Of a stretch of DNA of 64,000 nt, positions 21,889 to 34,032 are shown piece after piece (within the stretch, counting starts at the first letter, position 1; the number at the start of each line of letters is the position of its first letter). The translations under genes and the position numbers were made by a program. The notes beneath the pieces are model-generated. The model did not search any database. It was not told where the DNA came from and was given only the letters and a program-made list of their open reading frames with translations. Origin of the DNA: Lantana camara (lineage: Eukaryota > Streptophyta > Magnoliopsida > Lamiales > Verbenaceae); assembly GCA_037501455.1 (NCBI GenBank), contig CM074855.1, positions 30,041,001 to 30,105,000 of the forward strand, given 5' to 3'.

Positions 21889-23008
21889 TGTTAGGAATAG
21901 TAACCTTAAAGCTGCATTTGTGCTTTACTATTTCCTTGTAAAATCACAAACAGTCTTTGAATAATAAACGAGATGATTTTGTTCAAAGGCAATCACTTCT
22001 TTATGTGCTTATTTATGTCTATTTGGGTTGACTGTGTTTTGCATGTTTTGAACTCCCCTAATCCGATGAGGCCAACTTTGCCCTTATGGGAACGGCACAT
22101 GAAACAAGTTCTTAACTCCATAGGCGAGGATTAGAAACTTCTCCAAGTCGATGAGTTCGACCGACAGTGGGAGTGTCGACCTTGACTCTGTTGAGACTTG
22201 CTTATGTGATTATGTCCTTTGAAGGATCATTCAGTTTCGTGGAATGATAAGTGCATACAATGATGCGTTCATAATACATAAGGGTGATTGTTGTAAGAAC
22301 TTCATCACTGAAATGTTCCACGTGAGAACATTCCTAAATGGGAAAGGAAGTCTCCTACAAACTTCCAGATTAGGAAATATCTCACAGGTCAATGACGTGA
22401 TTAATAATCCTTAGATTTGAGATTCTGCAATGTCTCATATGAGCTAACACCTGAACCACGGCATATGTTGGGACTACACAAGTGGCATATGTAGAATTAG
22501 TAGAATCGATAAAGGACCTACACTTGTTAAGAACAAGGATGATCTCTTACTGATTGAGTTGTTCGTAGTCCATTAAATATTAAACCCTTGTCCAAGGTGG
22601 ATAAAAGATCAAGACATCAAGAAAATGGGGCTTTTTTGGATTGAGATCTAAACGAACTTAAGTTTAAAGATCGAGAGTATTAAGGCTCTGAGAATATTCC
22701 CATGCCTTAGTTCTTGATTGAGAGATGGAGTTGTAGGAGGATCGTATTTCGCTGATTGTCATTAACTGAAAGGTTTTTCGATTCATTTCGTTATTCGGCT
22801 AGGGGTCACACACCCATTGCTAGATTACAGTAGGATGATCTGTGAAGTGATTAATTAATTAGGGAATTAATTAATTACTGTCACTGCTAATCGAATAAAG
22901 AACCTAAAGGGTCACACACAAATGCCAGAATACGAGGGTTATGGCAGGATGTTAATTGGATTAACGAAGGATCAAAATAGTATATCGAAACGAGGCATAA
23001 AACGTGAC

Positions 23009-23075
23009 TGCTGCCACATGTCACGCGGCCAACGTGGCTTCCACGTGTCACGCACACGTGGTTTCACGCGTGGCC
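23009..23075. promoter_or_regulatory. G-box / ABRE-like cluster in the copia LTR
   Basis: Two CACGTG cores lie 13 bases apart (23042 and 23055), in opposite extended contexts (CCACGTGT and ACACGTGG). CCAACGTGG and CACGCGTGG lie nearby. These are the classic binding sites of plant bZIP and bHLH factors, including ABA-response factors. A stress-responsive LTR promoter is an inference. Confidence 0.55.
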
Positions 23076-23438
23076 TCGTGCGTGTGATTTATTTCACACG
23101 CGAATTCTTTTCTAAAATTAATTAATTAAATTATAATTAATTAATTTTGGTCTTTTAATTAATTTTGAATTAATTGTTAAGACTATTCTCAAATAAACTT
23201 AACCCAATAAATAATTAATTAGGAATTAAATTATTTATTGAATCTTGACTTTAACTTTAGGAAAGTTGAAATGTCTAACTTCCTATTATAGGAGAGAGAA
23301 ACTTGTTCTTGCAAAGACTTGGAGAATAAGTTGATGACTTATTATTCCAATTAAATTAATAATTAAACTAGTTAATTAGTGAGCAAGAAAACTAATCTCA
23401 TTGGGTCTTGGAAACCCTAAGGGGTTTGAACCACCTTG

Positions 23439-23446
23439 TATAAATA
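23439..23446 (+). promoter_or_regulatory. TATA box of the copia LTR
   Basis: TATAAATA lies between inverted ACCTTGTA and TACAAGGGGT sequences, followed by a TTCTCTTATTC leader. Confidence 0.55.
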
Positions 23447-23867
23447 CAAGGGGTGGTGCTTCTCTTATTCTTTAAACCAACACTCAAGAAGTGTTAAGGT
23501 TTTAAGAAAAATAAAAGAAAAGTTTTCAAAGTAAAAATCCTAGCCTAAACACAAGCCATAGAACTAGCACTCTCACTAGCTTGCTCGTGTTCTATGACTG
23601 CTGTGGATACGCTTTGGAGGATTGCCTACTTTAGGATCTAATCGAAGGCCGTTCGAGGGACTTTCCGCTTGAAGGGTATTTGTTAGGTGGTAACAACATC
23701 ACAAGAAAACTTCAATTAACGCGAGTTTCTTGATACACCCTACGATATGATACAAACATTACAAGTCTTTTAGATCTACTTTTGGGGAAAAAAAAATTAA
23801 ACTTCCGCTGCACAACTCTGTATGTTTTCCTAAACTTTTGTCAGGCAAGTTTGGACTGTTTCTAACA

Positions 23868-24180
23868 TCCCCTGGAGCGTGACGCAGCAGGTGGCTACCA
23901 ACGTTCTATATGGGTTGCTTCAGGCGTGTAAAGTGTTGGATGTCATTGATAGCTGTAAGCTAGCGGGGATCATGTGGTATGTTTGGGGGTATCGAAATAA
24001 ACAGAGAACGGAGGGGCTGATTAGATAACCCCATGAAATTGTTGAATTTGCTTAAGAGTGTGCAGTCCCCCATATTTCCATAGTTAAGAAGGTTGTTGTG
24101 TTTCAAGGTATACAAGAGATGATAAAATGGCAAAAGCCGGTTGATGTGTGGATTAAAATAAACATTGATGGGACGGCTTT
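23868..24180 (+). pseudogene. LINE-type ORF2 C-terminal scrap (RNase H start)
   Basis: Readable segments include AGIMWYVWGYRNKQRTEG and then MIKWQKPVDVWIKINIDGTAF. They match the pattern of plant L1-type ORF2 ends, where a W..RN segment is followed by the start of an RNase H domain (WVKLNVDGA-like). Stops are present. It is cut on the left by the copia LTR and on the right by the next LTR at 24181. Confidence 0.5.
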
Positions 24181-25305
24181 TGTAACAGCCCGGATTTCAA
24201 GATCAGGATAGCCCGGGTAAGTAAAGGGTTAAGAGGAAAGCGTTTATAACCTCAATCCATTATACATTCCATTTTACATGAATTATGTGCATTTATGTTC
24301 CGATTTTAGATTAATACCTTATTATGAGAGCTATATCACTATTCACCGAGCTTAAACCTTCACATATTCCTCAAGAAACCTTAGGAAGTTAGATTCCACA
24401 TTTTTCGGACTCATATCATAGCTTTTATTATCCCGAGATACACTTTGAAAATTGTTTGTCAAAAATTCAATTTAGGTCCCCAGTTACTATTCATTCCTAG
24501 ATGTAGAAATTTTTCGGGACACCTTTACCTATCCTATATTGGGTTCAAATGAATCCTTGCGAAATTTTATGAACTATGATAACATTCCCAAACCCTAATT
24601 CTCATTATAGTTCCCGCAGTAACCAAAACCGGCCAAAAACCCTAACTTTGCCCTAATTTAGAGATTTTCGAATTTCAACGTTTTCCCTATCCAATATTAT
24701 AACCAAAACGATCCTCGGATTATTTTATGAATTTTAGGACCTTTTCCAAACCTTAGTTCAAACCCTCCAAACCTTAGTTCAAACCCTAGCTCGTTCTATA
24801 AATTTTTTCTATTTTTCCTAAAGTATTATCCCCACCGTAAAAACTAACTTTTAAATCGTACATCATTTGATATTCGATATTATACTCAAAGTGATCCTTA
24901 ATTTATTTTAAGAATTATGAACACTTTCTCGGAAATTAATTCACATCCTAGCTCCGTTTGGAGAATTTTCTTATATTTTTCAAAATTCCGAATGCCTATT
25001 ACTTTAACTTTAGACGTTTAAACATAAAATGCTTATAATTATCGGAAAGCTCTTTCGATTCTCTTTCTTTTGTAACTTTTCCCATTTCAAACTAAAATAT
25101 AGAGATTCTTCTATGTTTTTAGTATTATTTTCACCCTATTTTAGAATTATTTTATTAAGATGTATTTATTACATAATACATGTATACATAATCACATATA
25201 TCACATATACACCTAGCTCCCTTAATAAATACATTAGCCTACTCAACCCCCTTAGTCATCATACAAACTATAGGATAATTGCAAGGTAAGCCCCTAACTC
25301 ATACC

Positions 25306-25313
25306 TATAAATA
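25306..25313 (+). promoter_or_regulatory. TATA box of the large LTR
   Basis: TATAAATA within ACCTATAAATACC is followed by a C-rich leader (ATACTCCCCCTAGCAACTC). Confidence 0.55.
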
Positions 25314-25388
25314 CCTTAACTCTCATTCACAAATTTCATACCAAAATCACATACTCCCCCTAGCAACTCACGGCAGCAGCAACCTTTG

Positions 25389-28300
25389 TGTAGCGCCCCA
25401 AGCGGTGGGGTACCACACCCCCGCACTATGACCCGACACGCGTACGAAATAGAGAGTCCGCACACGCACCTAGTCACAGCGAACTGGTGACAAACGAAAA
25501 AACACACACTAGCTAGGCTGTACCTAACCCTGTGCAAAAGAAAAATATGCGAAACATGACAGCGGAAGTAGTACGAAATGCCAACTTTCAAAAAACTTTT
25601 CATACAAAAAGAATGACAGCAACCAGCACACATCAAAATCAACTACACGGGTTCAGCTAAATGATAGAACCTGTCCTATCCTGTCCCGAACAATCATACA
25701 CGAAACGGGTTCAACTAATCCAAGCACCTGTCCCGAATTCCAAACATTCAAATCATAGATTCCAACCTGCACAGAACATATCTTATATAGAATTTATGAA
25801 TCATAAATCAGAATAAAATACTTAACAAACTTAAACGAACAGACACAGACTCAACAGACACGACACACCGCCGCCTAGCACGAACTCCAACGACCTGAAC
25901 CTGCAACTAAAAACATAAACGGGGAGGGGTCAGTCCAAAGACTGAGCGAGGGGCTACCCACACACACCTATATATATATAGAGCACAGCACGTAGAAGAA
26001 GCAACGTTCGTGAACCCGGGGTTAGTTTTTGCATGATAAAACAGTTTCCCGTGATAGTAAATATATAGGGTGACTTATCAAAACATAACGAACAAAACTT
26101 AGCTTATGCATATCTCAAAACATACGTTCAACTCATGCAGACTTAGCACACGTATCAAAACATAACTTATTAGTTTAATAACAAAAATCCAATTTTATCT
26201 TGACTTAAGAGTCTACCCCCGTTTCAAGAACTTATAACCGACAGACATAACAAAACTCGGCGGGTACGAATCATATCTCCAAACTTCCAGAAACAAAGGG
26301 ACAAAACAAAGCAAAACAAAACAAGCTCCAACCTTCACACCGGGTGATAGAAGGGTTGACGGCCCTAACTATCCAAAAATCACACGAGACAAGGCTTAAT
26401 TACGACCTTGAAACCTTCGACGGTTGCTTCCGCCGGCTCAAGAGAAACACCCTTCCCCAAACCTCCCGAGGTTAGGTGAGACTCTCAAAAGGAAAATGTT
26501 GATGGAAGAGCTCAGCGACCCCACGGCCGACCCGAGATTACCATACCATTCTCCGGGACCCAAACACAGATAAACAGACATATATCGAAAACTTAACCCG
26601 CCACACACAGACAGACAGACATATCTCATGCATATCGTACTTATCATATCGTACGTACATATCACGCACACTGACCTCGAAATCATAACATATCAAAACT
26701 AAGCATACATAGGCTCGTACATAGCGTTTCTTACTTTCAAACTTATGAAAAAACCATCAAAGTACATATTTCACACATATCTACGTATATACAAGGCTTA
26801 TAAATCGCTTACATTCGAAAACGAGCACATTGCAATAGGGTATAACTATATCCTAACTTCACCTGGTACCAAACAGAGCCAAAAACACCGCAAATGGTCT
26901 ACCCCGGAACCTGCACAACCCACTTGTCACCACCCCGGGTGCACCTGAACCAACTGAACACACAAAACACAACACAAGGCTCAGACAGACTCAAGCAACC
27001 ACACAGAGACGCACGGCATATGCTCAAACACTTAAGAAATGTAACCACATAAGCAGGGTTCAAATTCATATCAATTACTTACAAAACAAATCATTATATA
27101 GTTCAAAGAAATCATATTAACTCATATATTGCATAACAAATCTATATCCGTGCAATTAAACCATTCTTACGTGCAAAGGTTTCTAATTTAATCATATAAG
27201 TCTCATTCAATTCATATATCGTATAAAAGATCCATATATTGCACCTTTACAAGGCAATCAAATCAACTCAAATTCACATTTCATAAAATTGCACGTATTA
27301 CCAAGCCAAATAAATCATATATTAGCATGCTACGAATTTCATTTAAAGCTCACGAAATTACATATTAAATTCTAACCATGCTAAGTTCAGATAATTCATT
27401 CATGGCATACCCAATTCATATATCACATAACGGATTCAATTATCAAGGTTGAACTAATCAAATCAAACAAATTCATCCTGTTTTAAAAATTACACAAACA
27501 CCCCCTCTAATCCTATCAATTAGCATAAATTCAATAAATCGGAATTCAAATCGCAAATTACAAGTCCAAGCTTATCATATTTCATATCATACATGATTTA
27601 GTACACATAGGAGTACATTTCGATCGACAATTCAAACATATAGTAATTAATTTGCATTTAAACAATTAATTCAAATATGTCCCAAATACACAAATAAAAT
27701 CGTAGAAAATAAACCGAGTGTCCGATTGACGAACGGAAAGTGGTGTTGGACTCACCACGATGAAGCGGACAAGCTGTCCGAAGGTCGCCGGAGCGCCGCC
27801 ACCGGAGCTACCGGAACAGTGGCCGGCCGCCTTTCGGTCGCCGTCGGAACGTGCCGGAAAAATCCCGAAAATTCACCCGTGCAAGGATTCGTCGTGCTCA
27901 TTCCAATTCCTCGATCAATTTCTGAAAATTCCAAGCCAATTGTCTTCAATTCCAAATCCAAGAACACGAAAACCCTAAAATCTTCAAACTCAAATTACTT
28001 CTAAACCGGTGAACCAAAATGCGATCCGTAAAAGGCATTGTCTTACCCGTGACGAGCTCTTCGAAAGCCCCAACGTAGCTCGTTGGAAAAATCCTCGGAG
28101 ACCTCCACCACCGCGAACCACCGCCAATCGGTTGAATCAAGAGTCGTGTGATCAAAGGCTACTAGTTCTCGCCGTTCCGAACAACTTTCGTGAAGGGCCC
28201 GAGGCCAAAAGATCACCGGAAAAGGCCCCCGTTGGCCGCCGAAGCTTCTGCCGCCGCACGCCTCCCCGGAACCACCACCTACGGCCAAAATTGGATGAAA

Positions 28301-29143
28301 ACGATGCCAAAAATGGACTCAGGGGGTCGGAAAAGGGTAGGAAACACCAACCTTCGTCGAAAAATATCGCCGGAGCGACGAAATCGACGCCGCTACAGTG
28401 ACAGGCGCCGTCGCCGCGAGCTTTAGGCAGCGCGTGCGGTCCCCTCGCTGCCCCGATGGTGGCGCTGCTTGCACAGAAAGAAACGCCGGGAAGTCCCCTT
28501 GCCGGGCCTGGGGCGCGTGTCGCCGGAAGATGGCCGGAAGCCGCCGCGAATGGGCAGCGAAGTGGCGGCTCCGCCACCCTCCACCTGCGCGATTAAAATT
28601 CTGCCATATCTCCGCCACCGCTCGTCAGTTGGCTGAGATCTTGGTACAGTTGTGACCGCGTCATCGAGCTCTCCGAAATGGACTAATGGTTAGTCGAATT
28701 CCATCGAGAAACGGGCATGTTTGAGTTGTGTGTGAAATCACACTTTGGGTGTGTGTGTATAACGTAGAGAGAGAGAGAGCGGGAGAAGAGAGAGAGAGCA
28801 GCTGATCCATTTGCTCGAAAAACGAGGGTCCGGGTGTTTTATCCCGGGTCCTCGCACGAAAAACGAACGGTAGAAGGGGTAAACGACGTCAGAATAGGGC
28901 AAACTCAGAGTCTACGGACTCGTCTCGATGCCCCAAACGCATTGAAGGGGTCAAAATGATCAAAATCTCGTTCGAACGATAAATGACCGAACACCCCTAA
29001 AAAGAGAAAATTACAAACAGGCCCCTAAACTCTAAAACAGTTCAAAATAGGGCCACGAAAAAAAAATACAAAATCAGATAATTAAACACATAAAAAGGTT
29101 GAAACGTGACGTACCTTATAAATCGGACGAGCGGGATGTTATA
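25389..29143 (-). mobile_element. Solo LTR (3755 bp) nested in the large LTR
   Basis: On the plus strand it starts TGTAGCGCCCC and ends GGGATGTTATA (CA to TA). It is flanked by CTTTG and CCTTG, a 5-base duplication with one change. In sense (minus) order it has a CT-rich tract at about 28765-28800, a GC-rich leader (about 28680-27720), donor-like sites at 28046 (GTAAGA) and 27755 (GTGAGT), a hairpin at about 26341-26375 and an acceptor TTAGTTGCAG|G at 25901. The GC-rich segment gives long open frames on both strands but no domain I recognise. Confidence 0.85.
27720..28680. other. GC-rich segment of the solo LTR
   Basis: This segment is clearly richer in G and C than its surroundings, with many CCGG and CGCCG units. 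Overlapping open frames of 70-141 codons on both strands are what GC-rich sequence gives by chance. No conserved protein pattern was seen. In sense it is the putative first exon of the LTR transcript. Confidence 0.5.
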
Positions 29144-31331
29144 CCTTGTCTCTTAAGGTGTGTTTTCTTTTATTATTTCATGTTTTATATTATGTCTTTA
29201 GTATAATAATAATAGTAGCATGCTTAGATTTAATTAAATTATGCTTTAGGAATTTTATTTTATGAAATATATGCATAATTGTTAGTTTTATGTACAATGT
29301 GCCTACATTATGGAATTTTATTTAATTAAATGCATAAATTATGATATGATATAATGTGAGTATGTATTTAAATAATTATGATCTTCTTTGATTAAATTCA
29401 TGCCTAGAATAATTTATTTAGAATTAATTTTATGATTAAGGTTACATAATGTGCTACATTATAAGTTTAATTATGTGTTATGGACTTAGAACTTATTAAA
29501 TCTGATCATGATCTTGTATGAACACATTCATAAGTCTAAGAACACATTCATAATGTTCTTGATCAATTTTAAGTGCACGTGTGATAGTGGGTGTGTGTGA
29601 GTTCGATTTTATGTTATAAAGTGTTTAATTCATAAGAAATTGAATAGTAAATGTTTTCAATAGTAATTTTGACTTTTTGGTCAACCCATAATTAATTAAT
29701 TCCGAAATTAAATTAAAAATAATTATATAATAGGTTTTGGAATTTTTAAAGAAAGATTTTATTCAAATTATTCCAAAAATCGGTAAATTGTAAAATAATT
29801 TCAAATCAACTTACATTGTTGAATTAAACCCTAAAACTTATTTCTAATATTCCAATTAGGGTCATAATGTGAGTAATAAATATTTAAGTGGTTAAAGAAT
29901 TCATGAAACCTAATTAATTAATTAAATTCCCTTAAACGGTTAAAATTAGGTTTTACCGGGAATTCTCTAACATGTTAAATTTCATGTACCTTATGTGGTT
30001 ATCTGATTAGAATAATAAGATCTAACTTGTTACTCTTTTAAATATGAATATTGTATGCCTTATATGCTTATCTGATTAGAATAAAGAACCTAGTCCTAAG
30101 TCTATAATAGTCAATACTTTCAGGCGAACTGGAATCCGCATTTCAATGTCTGACAATCGGTATAGGTGAGGGTTGAAACATTTTCAACTGGAATCATGCT
30201 TATATATGTATATAATTATAAAATGATTTCCAAACCTAGCTATTATTGATTTCCTACCTATACATATTATTACAGTACAATATACCTCTCTAAGAGGAAA
30301 ATACTTTTAAGTCGGAATCAGAATCTTACCCGGACATTTTATATTTCAGTCCTTGATTCCCGACTAAGCAAGAAAATACATTATCATTATTATTATGGGC
30401 CCCGGCGCGCAGCTGTGTCGAGCAATACCCGGAAGGTATCGGGCCGAGGGTATTGTTGGTGCCATAGACCGCCACCAACTCTTGGTAGTGGTTTAGCTGG
30501 AGGTTAGTTACTCCACGCCAAGAGACTTATAAGGGAGACAACCTCCCTGGGAGAGATAGCTGCCTCCCACTTATTACATATATCGTCTCTAGGGTTTGAT
30601 CCCCTATTGACACTACGGAGTAGTGGAGTTATATCATACTTGGTTTTATTAAAGTATCGATGCATTGATCAGCCCGGTACTGTTTTACCAAATTATTTAA
30701 GGAGTTACGGATGGAGAGGCCTAGCTTGCGGGCATTAAAGTTCTTATTACAAACGGTTCATATTTCTACAAATCTTCCAAACTACCCCTATCCCTGTCTT
30801 ACACATGTCATGAACCGTTTCATATTTGCTATATCCTATTGCTACTATTTTAGATCAAGATCTCCTTGATCATATAAATACATATACGTATACATATATC
30901 TATAAACTACTATACCCCCCTTCACTTAGTCAGTTTGACTAACCCTCTCGCCTGTTTTAAAATGCATGATTTCAGGCAGCAAGGATGATAACTAGAGGTA
31001 TCTTGAAGCAATACAATAGTAGGTTGGGTCTGATCCTAAGAGTACACTGTCTTGAGTTTATTCTTCATAGAAATAAAATATCTCATACTTTGTCCTTACA
31101 TGCTATCCTGTTGCACTCTTTTGATCAATACTAAAATCCTTTGTTCGTCATACATTATCCTTCCCATTTATTAGCAAAGTTTTAAATCTCTTTATCTTCC
31201 GCTTCACGGTGTCATGCACTTTAGTTATATATTATCTTGACCGTTCGTCGTAGTATTTCCTAAGTGTTGGGTCTAACCTCAACTTGGGGAGTATTGCGGT
31301 GTGGGAGTTGTAGTGTTGGGGAGGTGCTACA

Positions 31332-31894
31332 GCTTAAAGTGGTATCAGAGCCCCAGGTTGTGGGAATCTGGGGTTCATAAAGTCTCATGAGTATTCTTGT
31401 ATCCCTAGTGCTTAAATTGTGGTCAATCACTGTTTGGGGCGGCCGACCAGCATGTGATTTGTTACAATTGTAGTACTAAACCCTTCTTTCATCAGGCCCA
31501 CCATATGGTTTCAATCCATACCAAAATCCGAAGTGTTATCGAATCCTTCAGTACTTTTCGAAACTATCAAATTCCTGGTAGATTCGGTTATAAGATTTAC
31601 ATCTCTTTCATCGTTTTACTCATATTTCCAACTTGTAAAAACACTTCACTTATACTTTCTAGCTCATCTAAAGTCTCAAGTTATTAGAAATGCTTCAAGA
31701 TACCAGTAGGGCCGAAAAGTTAACATATTGATTTATGTGCCTTTACATGCCTTACCGTGCTAAAGGAACTGTGTGTATTGCTATTTTTTGGAAACTTTTA
31801 TTCTCGTGACTATTTGCAAATCATTCTCAACTATCATGCATTATATTCTCTCTATAAGGGTGATTGCAGTTTAAAATTGTCATCCCCAAAGCTG
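31332..31894 (+). other. Internal leader and eroded gag end
   Basis: The tRNA-Met primer site (TGGTATCAGAGC, 31340-31351) starts this stretch. A short VICYNCSTK at about 31452 resembles the start of a gag zinc knuckle, but the rest of gag is absent. No coding sequence was recognised from 31480 to 31890. Confidence 0.45.
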
Positions 31895-32204
31895 TTAAAG
31901 GTACTCATTCTAAACACGCCAGTTACTACTTTATATGATCCTGGCGCCACGCATTCATTCATTGCACCTCAATTATGTGGGCGTTTAAATTTTCCTCTTC
32001 AATAATTGCCTTGTGTGCTCAAAGTAAGTTCTCCTTTGGGAACTTACCTTACTACGGATAGAGGATATAAGCGCTACCCTATACGGACTAGTACCCAATA
32101 CTACCCGATAGATCTTATAGAATTACCAATGTCAAGATATGGGGTTATTCTGGGCATAGATTGGCTTAGTAAGTACCATGCTAAGTTGGATTATTTCAAG
32201 AAAG
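31895..32204 (+). pseudogene. gypsy aspartic protease, broken
   Basis: TTLYDPGATHSFIAPQLC matches the protease active-site region of tRNA-Met-primed gypsy elements, with Pro in place of the Ser/Thr of D-S/T-G. After a stop near 32003 the second half follows, including RYGVILGIDWLSKYHAKLDY (usual form GMDWLS). The sequence breaks off at the junction near 32205. Confidence 0.7.
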
Positions 32205-33468
32205 TTGGACTAGCTTCTGAGCTGCGTGTGTTAGAGCGAACACGAATTTCTCGATCTCGAGATAATTCCGCTCCGCTCCATACAGGATCTTGCTCAGGTA
32301 GTAGATCGGTAGATGTTTTCGATCTCGAATGGCGACCAAGACTGAGCTGAAGGTTTCGTTAGAAAGGGACAGGTATAGGTATAGGGTCTCACCCTCATGT
32401 GGCTTTGCCAGCAATGGGGGAGATACCAAGTATTCTTTCAGTTGCTCGAACGCTCGGTCGCATTCCTCGTTCCATTCGAACTTTTTGAGATTCCTTAAAA
32501 GTTTGAAAAACGGGAGGTTTCGTTCTGACGATCGCGATATGAACCGATTGAGGGAGATTATTCGTCCTACGAGTGATTGGACTTAGTTGATGCACCTAGG
32601 TCGGGGTATGATTTGGATAGGTTTGATCTTCGTGGGGTTGGCCTCGATGCCTCGCTGGCTCACCATGTACCCCAGAAACTTTCCCCCTTCGACCCCGAAC
32701 GTGCACTTGTCAGGGTTGAGCTTCATCCCGTATTGCCGTAAGATCTCAAACGATCTGCGTAGATGATCTAGATGATGGTACGCCCAGCGGCTCTTCATGA
32801 TCATGTCGTCGACGTAGACCTCTATGGTCTTCCCGATCTCGTCTTTAAACATCAAGTCGACCAGTCTTTGGTACGTGGCTCCTGCGTTCTTCAATCCGAA
32901 GGGCATGACCTTGAAGCAGTATATTCCTTTTACCACAATGAAGGCCATGTGCCTTCGATCTTCGGGGGCCATAGAGATCTGGTAATAGCCTTGGAAAGCA
33001 TCCATCATGCTGAGCATCTCACATCCAGCTGTCGAGTCGACGAGTTGATCGATGTGGGGCAGCGGATATGGATCTTTTGGGCAAGCCTCATTGAGATCGG
33101 TGAAGTCGTTGCACATTCTCCATTTCCCGCCTGTTTTTTGCACAAGGACCACATTGCACAACCAGTCAACGTATTGAGCTGGGGTAACGTATCCTGCTTC
33201 AAGGAGCTTATTGACCTCCGCCTCAATGATGTCATTCCTTGCCCAACTTTGAGTTCTTAGCTTTTGTTTGATCGGTTTAACCGACGGATAGATCCCGAGC
33301 CGGTGGCATATCACTTTCGGATCGACACCGATAAGATCTTTAGCCGCCCAAGCGAAGATGTCTGAGTTATCCCGCAAGAACTCTATCATCATGATCTCAT
33401 GTTGGGGGTGCATATTTGCCCCAATCTTGGTGGTCTTGTTGCTATCTCCGGGGACGAGGGCAATCTCC
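32205..33468 (-). pseudogene. Tat-like reverse transcriptase and partial RNase H
   Basis: An open stretch of 276 codons (33413-32583) holds the RT core: GGKWRMCNDFTDLNEACPKD, the first catalytic Asp in MLSMMDAFQGYYQI, MPFGLKNAGATYQRLVD and the catalytic YVDDMIMKS. Frame breaks near 32583 and 32430 separate the thumb/connection and the RNase H start (LLAKPHEGETLYLYLS, YYLSKILYGAERNYLEIEK). RNase H ends prematurely at the 32205 junction, so the polymerase was never complete in this copy after truncation. Confidence 0.85.
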
Positions 33469-34032
33469 TTAAGCTCTTTGGCAGGTTCGAGTCGCTCGCT
33501 GCCTTCCTCTTTCGAGCTGTCGGGGATCTCTTTCCTTCATGGGGAGCTCGATCTCCCCATCGGCGTAGGTCTGGAGGTCGAGATCTGCAGCTACCTCTTT
33601 TCCAGAAGGCTTTTTCAGAACGATGGCGTAGCAGGCCCAACTATCCATGACATCGCAAGTCACCTCCCCGACCCCATTTGGGGTGGGCATTTTCAACTTT
33701 TGGTGGTATGTCGAGATGATTGCTTTGAATTGTATGAGGTCAGGTCGGCCGAAGATCATGTTATACGCTAGGGGCCTGTTGACGATGACGTACTCGACCT
33801 CTTGGGTCACCCTCTTGGGGGATGTTCCCATCGAGGTGAGGAGTCGGATGCGCCCTAGCGGAATAACTTCCGATCCCCCGAACCCTGAGAGCGGTGTTCG
33901 GATCGGACCGAGCTTTAGATTATGCATTTTCATTTTTACAAGAGTCGAGTAAGGGATAATGTTCGAGCTGCTTCCATTATCAACTAGGCATTTGGTTACA
34001 TCATAATTAGCCACGCCTAAGGTCACGACCAT
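33469..34032 (-). pseudogene. Tat-like aspartic protease
   Basis: This open frame of 187 codons has CLVDNGSSSNIIPYSTL at the active site (Asp-Asn-Gly, where the family has Asp-Thr/Ser-Gly) and YNMIFGRPDLIQFKAIISTY downstream. It is followed by the acidic linker toward RT. The substituted active-site residue suggests loss of activity. Confidence 0.75.

Larger units (their letters stand above)
5890..23867 (+). mobile_element. Ty1/copia retrotransposon, decayed, split by an Athila-like element
   Basis: The order gag, protease, integrase, reverse transcriptase, RNase H identifies Ty1/copia. The 5' LTR is missing because the TR-GAG element abuts the leader at 5890. RNase H is interrupted at 9740 and resumes at 21644, with the 5-base target GACAT on both sides of the insert. 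The 3' LTR is complete (21889-23867). Many stops and frameshifts show an old, inactive copy. Confidence 0.9.
21889..23867 (+). repeat. 3' LTR of the copia element (1979 bp)
   Basis: It starts TGTTAGGAAT and ends TTTCTAACA, an inverted terminal match typical of LTRs. A TATA box is at 23439 (TGTATAAATACAAG) and a CACGTG cluster lies about 400 bases upstream of it. There is no second copy in the window for comparison. The right edge is inferred from the TG...CA ends. Confidence 0.75.
24181..31331 (+). repeat. 5' LTR (about 3.39 kb without the nested insertion)
   Basis: TATAAATA at 25306 marks the promoter. The solo LTR at 25389-29143 inserted about 80 bases downstream, so it lies in the transcribed leader. 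Beyond it the host LTR resumes with CTCTTAAG|GTGTGTTT (donor-like, 29158) and runs to an acceptor-like GATTTCAG|GC at 30975. The implied intron is 1818 bp. The interior is AT-rich with no coding sequence. Confidence 0.8.
24181..32204 (+). mobile_element. Ty3/gypsy element with large LTR and tRNA-Met primer site, truncated after protease
   Basis: The LTR starts TGTAACAGCCCGG at 24181 and ends GGTGCTACA at 31331, followed by TGGTATCAGAGCCCC at 31340. After a much-reduced gag end, a decayed protease is readable to about 32204. There the sequence changes abruptly to an unrelated minus-strand element. RT, integrase and the 3' LTR are missing. Confidence 0.8.

Noticed and set aside
28009..28577. 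Overlapping open frames of 130 and 141 codons on both strands
   Set aside because: GC-rich LTR sequence lacks stop codons by chance. No domain or signal supports a gene; kept only as a composition feature.
32772..33260. Plus-strand open frame of 162 codons
   Set aside because: It lies opposite the reverse transcriptase and has no recognisable pattern; it is a shadow of the minus-strand coding bias.
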